DNA of 64,000 bases from Undaria pinnatifida (lineage: Eukaryota; Sar; Phaeophyceae; Laminariales; Alariaceae): positions 10,480,338 through 10,544,337 of the forward strand of contig JABAKD010000029.1 of NCBI GenBank assembly GCA_012845835.1, in the 5' to 3' direction. Below, in pieces: positions 24,201 to 34,763 of the stretch. The position numbers were made by a program, and so were the translations under genes. Positions within the stretch are counted from its first letter, which is position 1, and each line of letters opens with the position of its first letter. The notes under the pieces were generated by a model, which was not told the DNA's origin, ran no database searches, and was given only the letters and a program-made list of their open reading frames with translations.

Positions 24201-27200
24201 TCGTTACTGATAGTTGGCGTAGAAGTTTCACCAACTTTCTCCTTCACACCAACCGCAGAGCTCTCCACAATCCCCTCTCCCTGCAATCAACGAGACACGA
24301 GAAACAATAACACTATCTTATGGCTGCACTCTTGCGTTTCAAATACGGTAGATGCTAGCTAAACACGTTGGAAAAAAAAACAAAGCGATGAAGGCATCAC
24401 TGTGTACCAGGCACCACCCACCGAAGGATGATAAGTACGGTAGTACAAGGTGCTTCGCGTAGCTGGGCGGTTCCGCCCGCTACGCTTGCTCAAAGGAAGA
24501 ATGTAACAAAACTGAATGAAGCTGAAACATGGTCCAAAATGACCACATTTGTTTTAGGTACAAAATGACGACTTGCAAATGGCAAGATCTCCATGGGCGT
24601 ATGATACATACTACAGTAGGTGATGGTTTGCATATTTTGATATTTTGATAACACAGCGAGCGGCAGATGCTCGGCGACATCCTAGCACATGCAGGTTATC
24701 GGCAACCCTGCCGTATGCTTGCGTTCGTTGTCATGCTCTGGCCGGCACCTACGTGCTTTGCTGCAGTCTCCAGGGCTAGTTGCGCTGTGCTGTGCTTGCG
24801 GTAGACACTTGGCGATATGCTGGCTATCAAGCTGGATGTGTGCTGTTATGAATGTGATGCGCGCAGAACAAGCAGGTTTGAAAATAAATATCTACCTACA
24901 ATACATATTGTGCGCATGAGACAGCAGTACGGTAATATAATACGTGTCACGCAACGTACTCCGTGCACAGATAAAAAACGGGCAGCAAAACAAAATCGGA
25001 AAAAATCGGAAAGCCCAAAAAATGGAAAAGACGCCTGCTACGATAGAGAGGTAACACCTTTTGGCACACCTATTTTCTGACGCCTTAACCCCATATCGCC
25101 GTAATTTATTTCCCTCTTTTTGGCTGTTTTTTTCGTTAAACCTAGGTCATGCATGACACTGTTCATCCGGCACTTTCATTGTTATTACAATGTGTTTTTC
25201 GACTGAGGTAAACAGCTCCAGCGATGAGCATCAGAAAAAAAAAACGTGGTCCACCTCTACCGTAGCATGTGTAATAAAAAACAAAAAAACGAGAACAAAC
25301 ACCGAAAAAGAATCGAAACCCCGTCAAAACTGAGCGAAATGATCGGAAAAATTGACCAGAACCAAAACCAAACAAAAAAAGAAACGAAGACGACATCGAA
25401 AAGCGGACAAAACAAAATCTGAAAACGGTCAACATCGAGCGAGATAATCACCAAAACAACAAAACAACCACAACCAACGAAAGGGACGGAGCATACAAAA
25501 CTGAAGAGAGGAAGTATGGACGAAGTTTCTCAAAAAGAACGGGAAAATGTTCGTCGGTCGTTAAAAAGATGGACAAGTGGGTTTGTCGGGTGGAAGCTCT
25601 GAGAAGCCAGATAATTGCCGAGGGTGGCCTCTGGAGGAAGGAAAAATTATGTACATCCACACATTGAATATATCGTATTGCTCTAACCTGCGTAGAGATG
25701 AAACGCCTCATGGCACAGGCAGCCGTGATCGCAGATTCGGAAACGGTGCGACGGCGACGAAACCTAACAAAAATCTCGCACTCTCCAACTAAAACGCGTG
25801 GCAGGGTTCGACGGCGCCACAACACCACGAATGCCGAGTCTATGGTGGCAGCATGTAAGCACCTGTGCTGGTGACGGCTGGCCCAGTCCTCGTCCTGACG
25901 TTCCATCGCCAGCCCCCTCCTCCACCGGCTCCTTTCCTGCACCCATACCAGCTATCCATGCCCGCATCTGGTCCAACCGCGACGGCCACGACCGGTTGTC
26001 ACGCTGTTCACCAACCACCTGTATTTCCAAGCGCTCGTCCTTCCCAGGGAACGGCGACCCCGCTGCTACAGCAGAGCTAATCGTCGAAGCAGAATCGTCG
26101 ACCTTCTTGTGGACTTGACAGAGTGCGGGATCCTTCGCGACCTCCCCCCCCTGCAAACGATAATAGAACAGAGAAAGCACAACACCGTGTGTTATGGTTG
26201 ACTCCTACGGTTTTTATTGAGTCGAGGCTGGAGCGTGACGGGCGTAGAATGTTGCGTGGAAGACGCCACCGTGTACCAGGCGCCATCCGCGTACGTTCGT
26301 ACGTACGGCAACAAAAAAATGTTAGCTGGAAGCCGGGTAGACAAAAACTTGCATGAACAGTCGGGGTCAAAGCTAAGGTTGGGGAGGTACTCATTATCTC
26401 TATAGGGTCTAGGCCACTCGCTCGAATGGCTCACCACCTCGCTCTAAAACGGACGAGCAATGCTTGCACTTTGCTGGAGGCACTGCAGCTAGCTGACCAA
26501 ACCATGGACTACTATAGGTGCAAAAAAGCTCATTTTGCAAAACAAGAACCAAATTCCGACCATGATTTCTGGTTGAGGAGCGCCGTCGTTTAGGCAAAAA
26601 AGCTCATTAGCCAAAACGTGACACCTGTATCGGAGCACACATGGAAATATGTAGTCTCTCGCGTCAGTCTCTGTGAAGTGCTGCAAAAAGAGGTACTACT
26701 AATAAATAACCTGACCCCTCCTACGATACTACTGTAAGTGATGGTACTACTACTAGCAGTACTAGTACTAGCAGTACTAGTACTAGCAGTAATACTAGCA
26801 GTAATACTAGCAGTAAGGACAGAGGCACACGCAAGGTATACATCGAGTGAAAATACGGCAGGAAATAAGCAGGAAAGGCAGACACGAGAATAGAAACACT
26901 AGCAACACAGAGCGGTAAACTGGTTACGTAGTAGTTCTAAGCGGAAGCGGGTGCTGGTAGAGCACTACAGCAAGCTAGGAACGCCCACAACCAACGAAAC
27001 CTTGGACAAGGAAATCATCACGTGGGCAGGGGCGAACGTAGATGCACCTGAAAGGCAAGAGAAGGCTGCCCCGGGGAACTTTAAAGGGATAACGCTTTGT
27101 ACTACGTACGCACCGTAGGAAAAACACACGGCAAGATTTTGAAAGATATAACGGGAACAACGGTGGGTAAGGAAGAAAAAACAAGCCAAGGGCAAGCAGG

Positions 27201-30200
27201 ATTCAGGCCAAACCGAAACTGCATAGATCATGTATACACATTAGGTAAGACAACTCAAGGTCGCAAAGACGCGGGTCTATCAACATACTGTTCCTGTCTA
27301 GAGGTACAGAAGGCCTATGGCACAGGATAGAAAAACGGGTTGTGGAAAAAGTTGTGGTAACTTGGGATCAGAGGAAAGATGTATAGAACGGTGAAAAAAT
27401 AGACGGGATGTGCGATAAATGCTGTGATGCTGGACGGGGAAAATTCAAACTACGTTGATATTTTTACAAGGAGTGGCGCAGGGACGTACGTTATCACCCA
27501 AGCTATCCAAAAGGTATATATTAATGGCATGGTGGCTAGCAGTCGAAACAGCGAAGCGCATCGTTCCTGTGGGGGAAGATACGTTGTCAGGAATGGTGTT
27601 TGCGGATGATTTTATTGGGATATCTGAACCACCCGAAGGACTGCACAAACACCTAGCTAAGGGAGTAGAATACTCCAGAAAATGGAGAGTGACAGCAAAG
27701 GAAAAAAAAAATGCGGGGCAGTTTTATGTGACGAATACAATTGGAACCGTGAAACATTCAAATGGGAGTGGGGAGAAGGTAAACTACCGATCGTAGGCCG
27801 GTACACGTACCTTGGCGTAGATATCTCAAAAACACTGCTCGTGGGATCCACGCATACAGCAAAAGTAAGAGGAAAGGGTAAACCGCACGTGCGCATTAGG
27901 GATGCGACCCTATTGTAAACACTCACACCTGGACATTATTAATAGGAAAAAATAAGCAATCTGATTAACGTGAGTGCACCAAAGCTAGAATACGCAGGAG
28001 AAGTATGTGAAGGGAACACGAGGTTTGTAAAACAGCTGGAAACAGTAAAGATGACAGAAGCTAAAAAAGTGCTAGGATGCCTAAAATACGACGAGTAATG
28101 CAGCAGTACATTTAATAAGGGCACAACTGGGAATAAACCACTCATGAGAAAATGCAAACGTGAGAAAGTTGAAACGGCAGTATAAAGTAAGGAAAACGCC
28201 AAAAAAGAGGTCGCCCGATAGTTGATAGGGCTGTATGGGAGAAGGTAACAAAAGGGCGAGCTGACCATATAGGTTGGATAGCTTAGTCGAGAAAGCATGG
28301 CAGGGTGCAGGAGGAAACCAAGAAGAGTTGCTGTCCATAGACAAGTTGCGAGGGCACATGACAGAGGCAAAATAAAGGACAGGAGTGAGGGAAAGGCTAG
28401 CGCTAAGAAAGGTGACGGAGGAAGAACGTATATATTTAGATAGGGGGGGTTAAGAGAAGAGACAAGAATGAAAACGCGCTAGCACGGCCCAACGGACTTC
28501 TAAAAAAACGATGGACTTCATATTTCTCGCAAGTGACCTGGTCCTGCCAGAAAAAACAAAGACGTTTACCAGCAGTCGGGTGGAGGAGGAACAAGGCAAG
28601 CAGAGGTGCCCTTGTGGCAATGCAGACGAGAGTAGAACCTAAACAGTGGGAGAATGTGAACTGTACAAGGAGGAACGGGCATGTGTTAGAGATGAGGAAA
28701 ACAGACGAATGCGACATGGTGCACTAAATAGTAGCGAGAAAACGATCGACATCTTAGGAGATAGATGGTGGCCACAGACGGTCAAACAGGAAGGAGTAAT
28801 GGAAAAGATAGTACGTTACTACTAGTATACCATATGGAATACACATACATAGCCGGTCGCTTCGGTCGCGTATCAGGTTATCCTTGAGCCTGGTATAGGC
28901 CAGTTTCGTGAGTTCGAGTCCCGCCGAGTGCATACTCGTATAGATTCGAAGGGACTTTGTCTTGTGCACAAATTGACTTGCGGAAAGTGCGAGAGCGTGA
29001 GTTAGCAACACTCGATGAAAAATCGTCGAGCAGTGGGATCGCTGAACCCTATGCGCGATAAAAATTGAAGGCAAGAACCGGGGGGGAGAAGGGACAACAC
29101 CTGTGACCACGGCTTGTCCAGAAGCTGGAAAGTAGAGGTGTGTGAAAAAAAGAAAATTAAAAAGGAATGAACGTAATGAGCACCCACACGTTGGAGGTGT
29201 CTTCATTAGTAGTAGGAACGGCGCTCCGTCTCGAAAGGAATGCATGGCAAAAGGTCAAATGGCAGCACCGAGAGTACTCCCTCTCCCCCCTCCCTACCGT
29301 AGCCGTGGTCTCTGTCACGATCGCAAACTCGGGAAACTCCTCCGCAGGGACGAAACCGAAAAAGGGCCTCGCACTCTCCAACGACAACGCGTGGCAGGAT
29401 TCGAGGATGTATATCATCATGAGCGCAAAAGTCTGTGGTGGCAGGAAAAAAGTACCTGTGGCTCCGTCGTCTGGCCGCACGCGCGGCCGGGCCCTCCCTC
29501 AGAATCGCCCCTCCCGGTCACCTCCGCCGCCGCCTCTCCTGCCTTCATGATGGCGACGCACGGCCTGGGCTGCTGTATCACCGGCGGTGGATAGCGGGGC
29601 CCGCAGGTCGATAGTGTTGCGGTGCCCTCCACGCGCTCGTTCTTCCCATGGGAGGGCGGCTCCAGCGAGATGGCTTCGTTAACCGCCGGAGAAGTTTTAC
29701 TCGCGTTATCCTTCACTTCCATGGCAGAGCTCTCTGCAAATCCCTTCCCCTGCAAACAACGAGACACGAGAAACCACAACACCATGCCATGGCCGCCCTC
29801 TTCCGTTTCAACAACAGTAGGGGCTAGGCGAAAACGATTGGGGGAGGCAAACCAAAGTACGGAAGGCTTAACTGTTGAACCAGGCACTACCCACAGGCGC
29901 ATGTACGTACGGCAAACATTCGGCCCTGATCGCGAATTCGGAAAACGACTCAGCATTCAATGGTGACGTACTCTTAACTAGAATCCCGCACTCGTCATCA
30001 ACTACAACGCATGGCAGGATTCGACGGCGTCATAACACCACGAATGCCGAGGCTATGGTGGCAGCAAGCAAGTACCTGTGCTGTCGAAACCTGGCCCGGC
30101 CCCTGTCCTGAAGTTCCGTCCCCAGCACCCTCTCCAGACCCCCCATCCGCCGGCACCTTTCCAACACCCATGCGAGCTATGCAAGCCCGCGCCTGGTCCC

Positions 30201-30567
30201 ACAGCGGCTGCCAGTACCGGCCTTCATGGCGTTCGCCGGCCGCCTGTGCCTCCAGGCGCTTGCCTTTCCCAGGGGAGGGCGGTTCCGCTGCCATCGACGA
30301 GCTGGTTGGTGAAGAAGCAACGCCGATCTCCTTCTCCGCAAGAGAACGTGCGGGATCCTTCGCCACGTCTCCCCCCTGCATACAACGAGAGGCGAGAAGG
30401 CATAGCGCGGAGTCCCTGGCTGCTCTCCTGGCAGCAGCAGCAGCGAGCGCTTTCTTGCGCTTTGTCCGGTTCCTGTTGCGACGGCGGCCGTTGCCAGACG
30501 GTGCTTCCGGCCACGGGCCCTGCTCCGCCGCTTGCTGCAGCATGAGCTCGAACACATGCGGAGCCAT
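18255..30567 (-). CDS. Protein kinase with duplicated N-terminal exons (11 exons, 907 aa)
   Basis: Minus-strand exons are 30567-30076, 29749-29456, 26150-25863, 24280-23471, 23158-23103, 22729-22583, 22191-22046, 21573-21401, 20857-20765, 20604-20506 and 18380-18255 (TAA). Phases agree at every join and the total is 2,724 bases. The start is the ATG of MAPHVFELM. Residues 1-594 are low-complexity and built from repeated exons. The kinase domain spans about 595-890: Gly-loop GEGASGTV (602-609), ATP-binding Lys624 in FALKEV, helix-C Glu641, HPN, HGDIKPEN with Asp717 and Asn722, DFG at 739-741, MPLE in place of APE (760-763), Asp776 in DVFSLA, and Arg882 in DPAERP. All catalytic residues are present, so it is probably an active Ser/Thr or TKL-like kinase. 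The HRD arginine is Gly, which makes it a non-RD type. One intron (22192-22582) is GC-AG. Introns contain a MITE, a LINE and a SINE. The substrate is unknown. Confidence 0.93.
18655..18850. repeat. Diverged two-unit repeat in the last kinase intron
   Basis: Two units near 18661 and 18797 share 'gttt(t/g)...acggga...c(a/g)agtacgg...cggg'. The stretch lies in the 2.1-kb intron between the last two kinase exons. The rest of that intron (18381-20505) shows no other recognisable feature. Confidence 0.45.
25030..25272 (+). mobile_element. MITE-like element with terminal inverted repeats, copy 2
   Basis: The ends GACGCCTGCTACGATAGAG and CACCTCTACCGTAGCATGTG are inverted copies. The interior shares 'ccttaacccc', 'taggtcatg' and 'tcatccgg' with the 16,987 and 41,862 copies. 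It sits in the intron between kinase exons 3 and 4, so it is presumably spliced out. Confidence 0.75.
26735..26820. repeat. TACTAG/AGCAGT microsatellite in kinase intron 2
   Basis: A run of about 85 bases is made of 'actagtactagcagt' and 'aatactagcagt' units. Confidence 0.85.
26940..29275 (+). pseudogene. Dead LINE-type (non-LTR) reverse transcriptase, antisense in a kinase intron
   Basis: Frame-shifted fragments on the plus strand read in order as a reverse transcriptase. An upstream piece (26.95-27.1 kb) and a GFRPNRNCIDHVYTLGK block (about 27,195-27,250) come first. A QKAYGT block follows, where the first catalytic Asp region has decayed to CLEVQKAYG. Next come a QGVAQGRTLSP block (about 27,465) and the FADD catalytic motif (about 27,600-27,612), then TYLGVDISK (about 27,810) and LEYAGEV (about 27,990). 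After an interruption at 28.82-29.14 kb, a C-terminal tail NEHPHVGG...RNGAPSRK resumes at about 29,165. Many stops and shifts make it non-functional. The part between the upstream piece and the GNFKGIT block seems deleted. It lies wholly inside the 26151-29455 intron, antisense to the gene. Confidence 0.88.
28845..29140 (+). mobile_element. tRNA-derived SINE-like element nested in the LINE, copy 3
   Basis: A B-box (GAGTTCGAGTCCC at about 28,911-28,923) ends a ~75-base tRNA-like head. The body ('cgagagcgtgagtta', 'ctgaaccctatgcgcg', 'gataaaaattgaaggca', 'ctgtgaccacggcttgtcc') matches 40.74-40.97 kb closely, and 15.5 kb and 7.7 kb more distantly. It interrupts the LINE reading between its C-terminal blocks, so it inserted after the LINE. 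Exact borders and target duplication could not be fixed. Confidence 0.7.
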
Positions 30568-30669
30568 GGGGGTAAGAGAAGACTGCTGCTGAGGCGAGCG
30601 AATTGCGGAGGGGGGGGGGCGGGGGGGTGCGGGTGGTAGGAGTTGGGAAAATAAATGCAGGGAAAGTTT

Positions 30670-30965
30670 CCAAGGTTGTGTTCTGCAGGGTACTCACAAA
30701 CCGCACTCGGGGTATTTACCCCGGGCATTAGCCTACAACGAACTTCTGTAAGTTTTATAAGGCAATCATACCCGTATCCGGAACTTCTGTAAGTTCTGTA
30801 TGAAGTTCATGCCCGAACCCGGAGCTTCTGTGAGTTCTGAAACACTTCCGTACCCGTACCCGGAGCTTCTGTAAGTTCTGTAAGAACCCCATACCCTTAC
30901 CCGGAACTTCTGTGACTTCTGTAAGACGATGGCACAATACCCGGGGTACGGGTATACCCTTGCCA
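30670..30965 (+). mobile_element. Hairpin-array element (Mutator-like family), truncated copy A1
   Basis: It starts with the family's terminal repeat (AAGGTTGTGTTCTGCAGGGT, about 30,676-30,695). Five units of ACCCGGAACTTCTGTAAGTTC type follow at ~41-bp spacing (near 30740, 30780, 30822, 30865, 30903). Each core is a 6-bp stem GAACTT/AAGTTC around a 4-base loop. No matching right end was found. It lies only ~100 bases upstream of the kinase ATG, in what should be its promoter. Confidence 0.75.
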
Positions 30966-32286
30966 CAATTCCGGAGTGCCGGCGCAGAACTAGGGTCGAT
31001 TGCGGTGCAATGTTAAACTTATGCAACACGACGTCATGTCTGGTTCGCCACACACAGCCATACACCACACCGACACGAAATTACGAACTACAATGCACAC
31101 ACGAACGAACCTGGGCCAGCCTAAAAACGGATAAAGGTTCTTAAAGTCGTATCTCGTGAACCACTGCAAATCAGACACAACAAACTACATCGCTGTAATC
31201 GGCAAATCATCGTGCGTACGCAGCATCAGGTTGCCAACTTTTTTTTCGAGCGTCATTTGACAAAATGAACAGGGGGTCTGAAAATATATTTGCATTCAGT
31301 GCATATAAAACACGGTGGAGAGCCGTTTTATGCGGCTGAATACGTACCGCGCACAAATACGAACTTTTGTGTTTCAAACATGTTTCCGAAAGCTCTAGCG
31401 CCACCGCTTATACGAGTTAGGACTTGAAAATTGGAAGCGCTACCCTTGACACAACATTACACATGCAGGGAAAAAAAGGATGTGAAAAGTTATAAGGCTT
31501 TGTTTCTTCCGACTCGATGTCGCCGAGATATCCGCCAAAACTCAAAAGAACCAACTTTTCCGAATTAAATTTGTATTAAAATGGCCGTTGCCGATAATGG
31601 TGAAATTTGGTGGAAACAATGCTAAAAGAATCTAGAAGAACATCGATATAAGTTTCATTGCTCAACTCGCCACCCATCAAGAGATATTACCTAAAACTCG
31701 AATCCATATATAAGTCAAGTGTTTTCGACAAAAAATGGAGAAAATGGCATTTCTGCTATGCTCCTCTAAATTATTTTGAGAATTTTGATCTGAAAATTTA
31801 ACAACGCATTAAAACCGCATGTGCACAAAAACGGAAAGCAGGCCGTTTCATTTTATTTTTATATTTTAACGCAAGTTATGGGCGCATTTGCATTATTTCG
31901 GTTCGTAACAGCGGCCATATCTCTCCGACAGAAACAAACAAAAAAGAAGGCCGGCTTTCCATTATTAGTCGGTTGGTCCATGATCAACATCGTATCCAAA
32001 ATTCGCACCTAAATACGTAAAATTGAGCGAGGCATGGTCAATCTACGTCTCTGGCAGTTACTTGACTGGCCCAGCTCGTGGCTGTACTGTATATTCATAC
32101 GAGTTTTCGCCTGTTTTCAGTCGGTATGATACAGTATGATAGTCCAACATAGTTGGAATTGACTTCTACCTGTCATGCGTCACTCCGTTCATACGTATGA
32201 CACGCTTCATTTACTCACACTCGTGCTATTGGCCAATTTTTCCGTGCGTACAAACTCATATTTCCCCGTATCGCTGTTTTCCCCAT
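30966..32286. other. AT-rich region without a supported gene
   Basis: Sequence between two hairpin-array elements. Only short open frames occur, without splice context, and both copies of the duplication show indels that do not respect any reading frame. Confidence 0.5.
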
Positions 32287-33841
32287 GGAAATATGCAAGG
32301 TTGTGTTCTGTAGGGTACGCACAACCCATACCCGGGGTATTTACCCCAGGTATTACCCTACAAAGGACTTCTGTGAGTTCCGTGGGGCATTCATACCTGT
32401 ACCCAGAACTTCTGGAAGTTCTGTACGACATTCATATCCGTACGCGGAAGCGTTGGAAGTTCTGTACGCCCGTGGCCACAATACCCGGGGTACGGGTACA
32501 GCATCTGTTGTACCCGCTCGTAACTTCTGTGAGTTCTGTACGCCTGTGCCACAATACCCGGAACTTCTGGAAGTTCTGTAATATCCTCCTACCCTTACCC
32601 GGCAATTATGTGACTCCTGTAAGACTGGCACAATACCCGGGTACAGGTATACCTTCGTTACAATATCCGGGGGCCTCTGTGTTCATCCAGGTTTAATCCA
32701 AAAAGTCTATTATGCATGAATTAGGATGTCGTAAAAACCGAACACCGAACACAGCAGTACGTATCATACAGTAAGCGCACCTGTTGATGTTTCTTTCGTT
32801 TCTAAGGGCACGTAATGACGCATTAACGAAGGACGCTTTTGAATCGAAATTCTTACTTTTTACGAATCGAATTGAAATCGATTCGACTTGGTTGAAACAT
32901 GTGATTTTTTGCCTCCTATCGGGAAATCACGTAGTTAGTGCGTACTGCTGTCAATGTTTTTTTTCCCGATCGGGATAATGCAGATCTCGCTATCATAAAA
33001 GCCTTCAAATATTTATTCTCTGTGTTTTCGGTAGCTTCGCTTCTTCTTTGTCGTGGCACTTGGCTTATCGAGCTATTAATAGTGGAAAAATTGGGCTTGC
33101 GACTACCACTATTTTTTTTAGGCGCCACAGCCGGGGTACGCTACGAGTACGTATGGTACGATATGTGTTACAGACAAACAGTAGTAGACGTGAGCGCAGC
33201 TGTTGCCCCGGTCGGCACTCATTGAGGTTCACCATTTATCGCCTCGGTGGTGGTTGTCGATAGCTGTTAAAGCTACGACGGATTGCCTCGGGGCCGTTGG
33301 CCCAGTGAGGGCATGCCATGCAAGCTCGATTGAATCCTCCACTTCACAAGGATATTCATACACGTACCCGGAACTTCTGTAAGTTCCATGTGTCAGTGCC
33401 ACAAATACCCGGGGTACGGGTGCAGCATTTGCACACCTGCCCGGAAGTTCTGTAAGTTTTGTACGCCTCTGCCACAATACCCGGAACTTCTGGAAGTTCT
33501 GTAACACTTCAAAAAACGTACCCGAAACTTGTGGAAGTTCTGTAAGTCTCCCATAACCTTATCGTATGTGACGGTGTATAGCACACCCCCTCGGACGAGT
33601 TTTGTACGCCGATTTCTCGACGACCGGTAGAGTCTAAACGTCGAGCGAGACGTCTATGGAAAGATCTGGGCGGCATCCTCTCAAGCCGCCACGGTTGTTA
33701 TTCGTGCTGCGCTGGTTTCGGAGGAAACCGGTTCAGCATTTCATCCTAAGGGGGGGTGTTGTACACCAACACTATTAATAACACTGTCATATACGGTACC
33801 CGGATTCTACAAACCCTACAGAACACAACCTTGGAAATATG
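32287..33841 (+). mobile_element. Mutator-like non-autonomous transposon with 9-bp target duplication, copy A2
   Basis: The element runs about 32,296-33,832. Its ends are perfect 20-bp inverted repeats, AAGGTTGTGTTCTGTAGGGT at 32,297-32,316 and its complement at 33,813-33,832. It is flanked by direct repeats GGAAATATG at 32,287-32,295 and 33,833-33,841. A 9-bp target duplication is typical of Mutator-like elements. Inside the left end (32,340-32,660) and before the right end (33,355-33,560) lie arrays of the GAACTT-loop-AAGTTC hairpin unit, often next to TACCCGGGGTA. The middle ~650 bp is unique with no transposase, so it would need a transposase supplied in trans. The same insertion is present in the second copy of the region. 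Confidence 0.85.
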
Positions 33842-34079
33842 TATTTTATTAGTACGTAGGTGAGAGCGGCATTGATTTCTCTTTACATATTTTTTCTCGG
33901 CTTTAAGAATTTCCGGGCTTGCCGTATTTACATACCAGGTATACACACTATATTACTATTCAATATGCAGTAGTTTTAGTAATATATCAAGTTTTTGTTA
34001 TTGTACAACAGCATCTTAGTATAGGAGGTAAACCAGTGACGGTGGAAGTCGTTTTCCAGTACAAGTTGAAATAACAATG

Positions 34080-34555
34080 TGGTATGTAGGGTGCATACAG
34101 AACCATACCTGGGGTATTCACCCGGGTTTTATCATACAACAAACTTCTGTAAGTTGTACCCGGAACTTCTGTGAGTTATGTACGCCCGTGCCACAATACC
34201 CCGGGTACGGGTACAGCATTTTCATACCTACCCGGAACTTCTGTGTGTTGTGTAACACTTCCGTAGCCGTACCCGGAACTTCTGTAAGTTCTGTACTGTA
34301 TGACGTTCATAACCGTATCTGGATTTTCTGTGAGTTCTATACGCCTGTGCAACAATACCCGGGGTGCGGGTACAACCTTTTCATGCCGTACCCGGAACTG
34401 CTGTGAGATGTACGCCTGTGTCACAATACCTGGAACTTCTGTGAGTTCTGTGACACTTCCATACCAGTACCCGAAACTTCTGTAAGTTCTGTTAGGACTC
34501 CCATACCCGTACCCGGAATCCATAAACCCTACTCGTACTGAACACAAGTTTCGTC
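34080..34555 (+). mobile_element. Hairpin-array element, diverged short copy A3
   Basis: The left end ('gtatgtagggt') and right end ('aaaccctactcgtactgaacacaag') are degenerate versions of the family's inverted repeats. The interior is almost entirely the GAACTTCTGTGAGTTC hairpin unit interleaved with 'gtgccacaatacccggggtacgggta'. No target duplication was recognised. Confidence 0.7.
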
Positions 34556-34763
34556 CAGTCCAACACATTGGAGGCAGCAATTAAACCAAGACTGAGATTC
34601 AAGCTATGATCGCCCAGGTTGCGACCATGCCTTCTATCCACCCATCGCTTCTCGAGAGACGGCGCCCGTATCGACTAGAGTTTTATGATACACCTTCGAC
34701 GCTTCGCGTGTTGTCGGTCGAACTGCTAAGCGGGAGGACTGCAGTTCACAGGGAAAGCGAAAA

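Noticed and set aside
28850-28935. Possible functional tRNA gene
   Set aside because: A good B-box is present, but the acceptor and anticodon stems do not pair as in a tRNA, and the sequence runs into a shared SINE body.
30730-30910. Evenly spaced palindromic repeats resembling a CRISPR array
   Set aside because: The units are imperfect, the 'spacers' are themselves repeated, no cas genes exist, and the array sits inside a transposon with inverted ends in an intron-containing eukaryotic genome.
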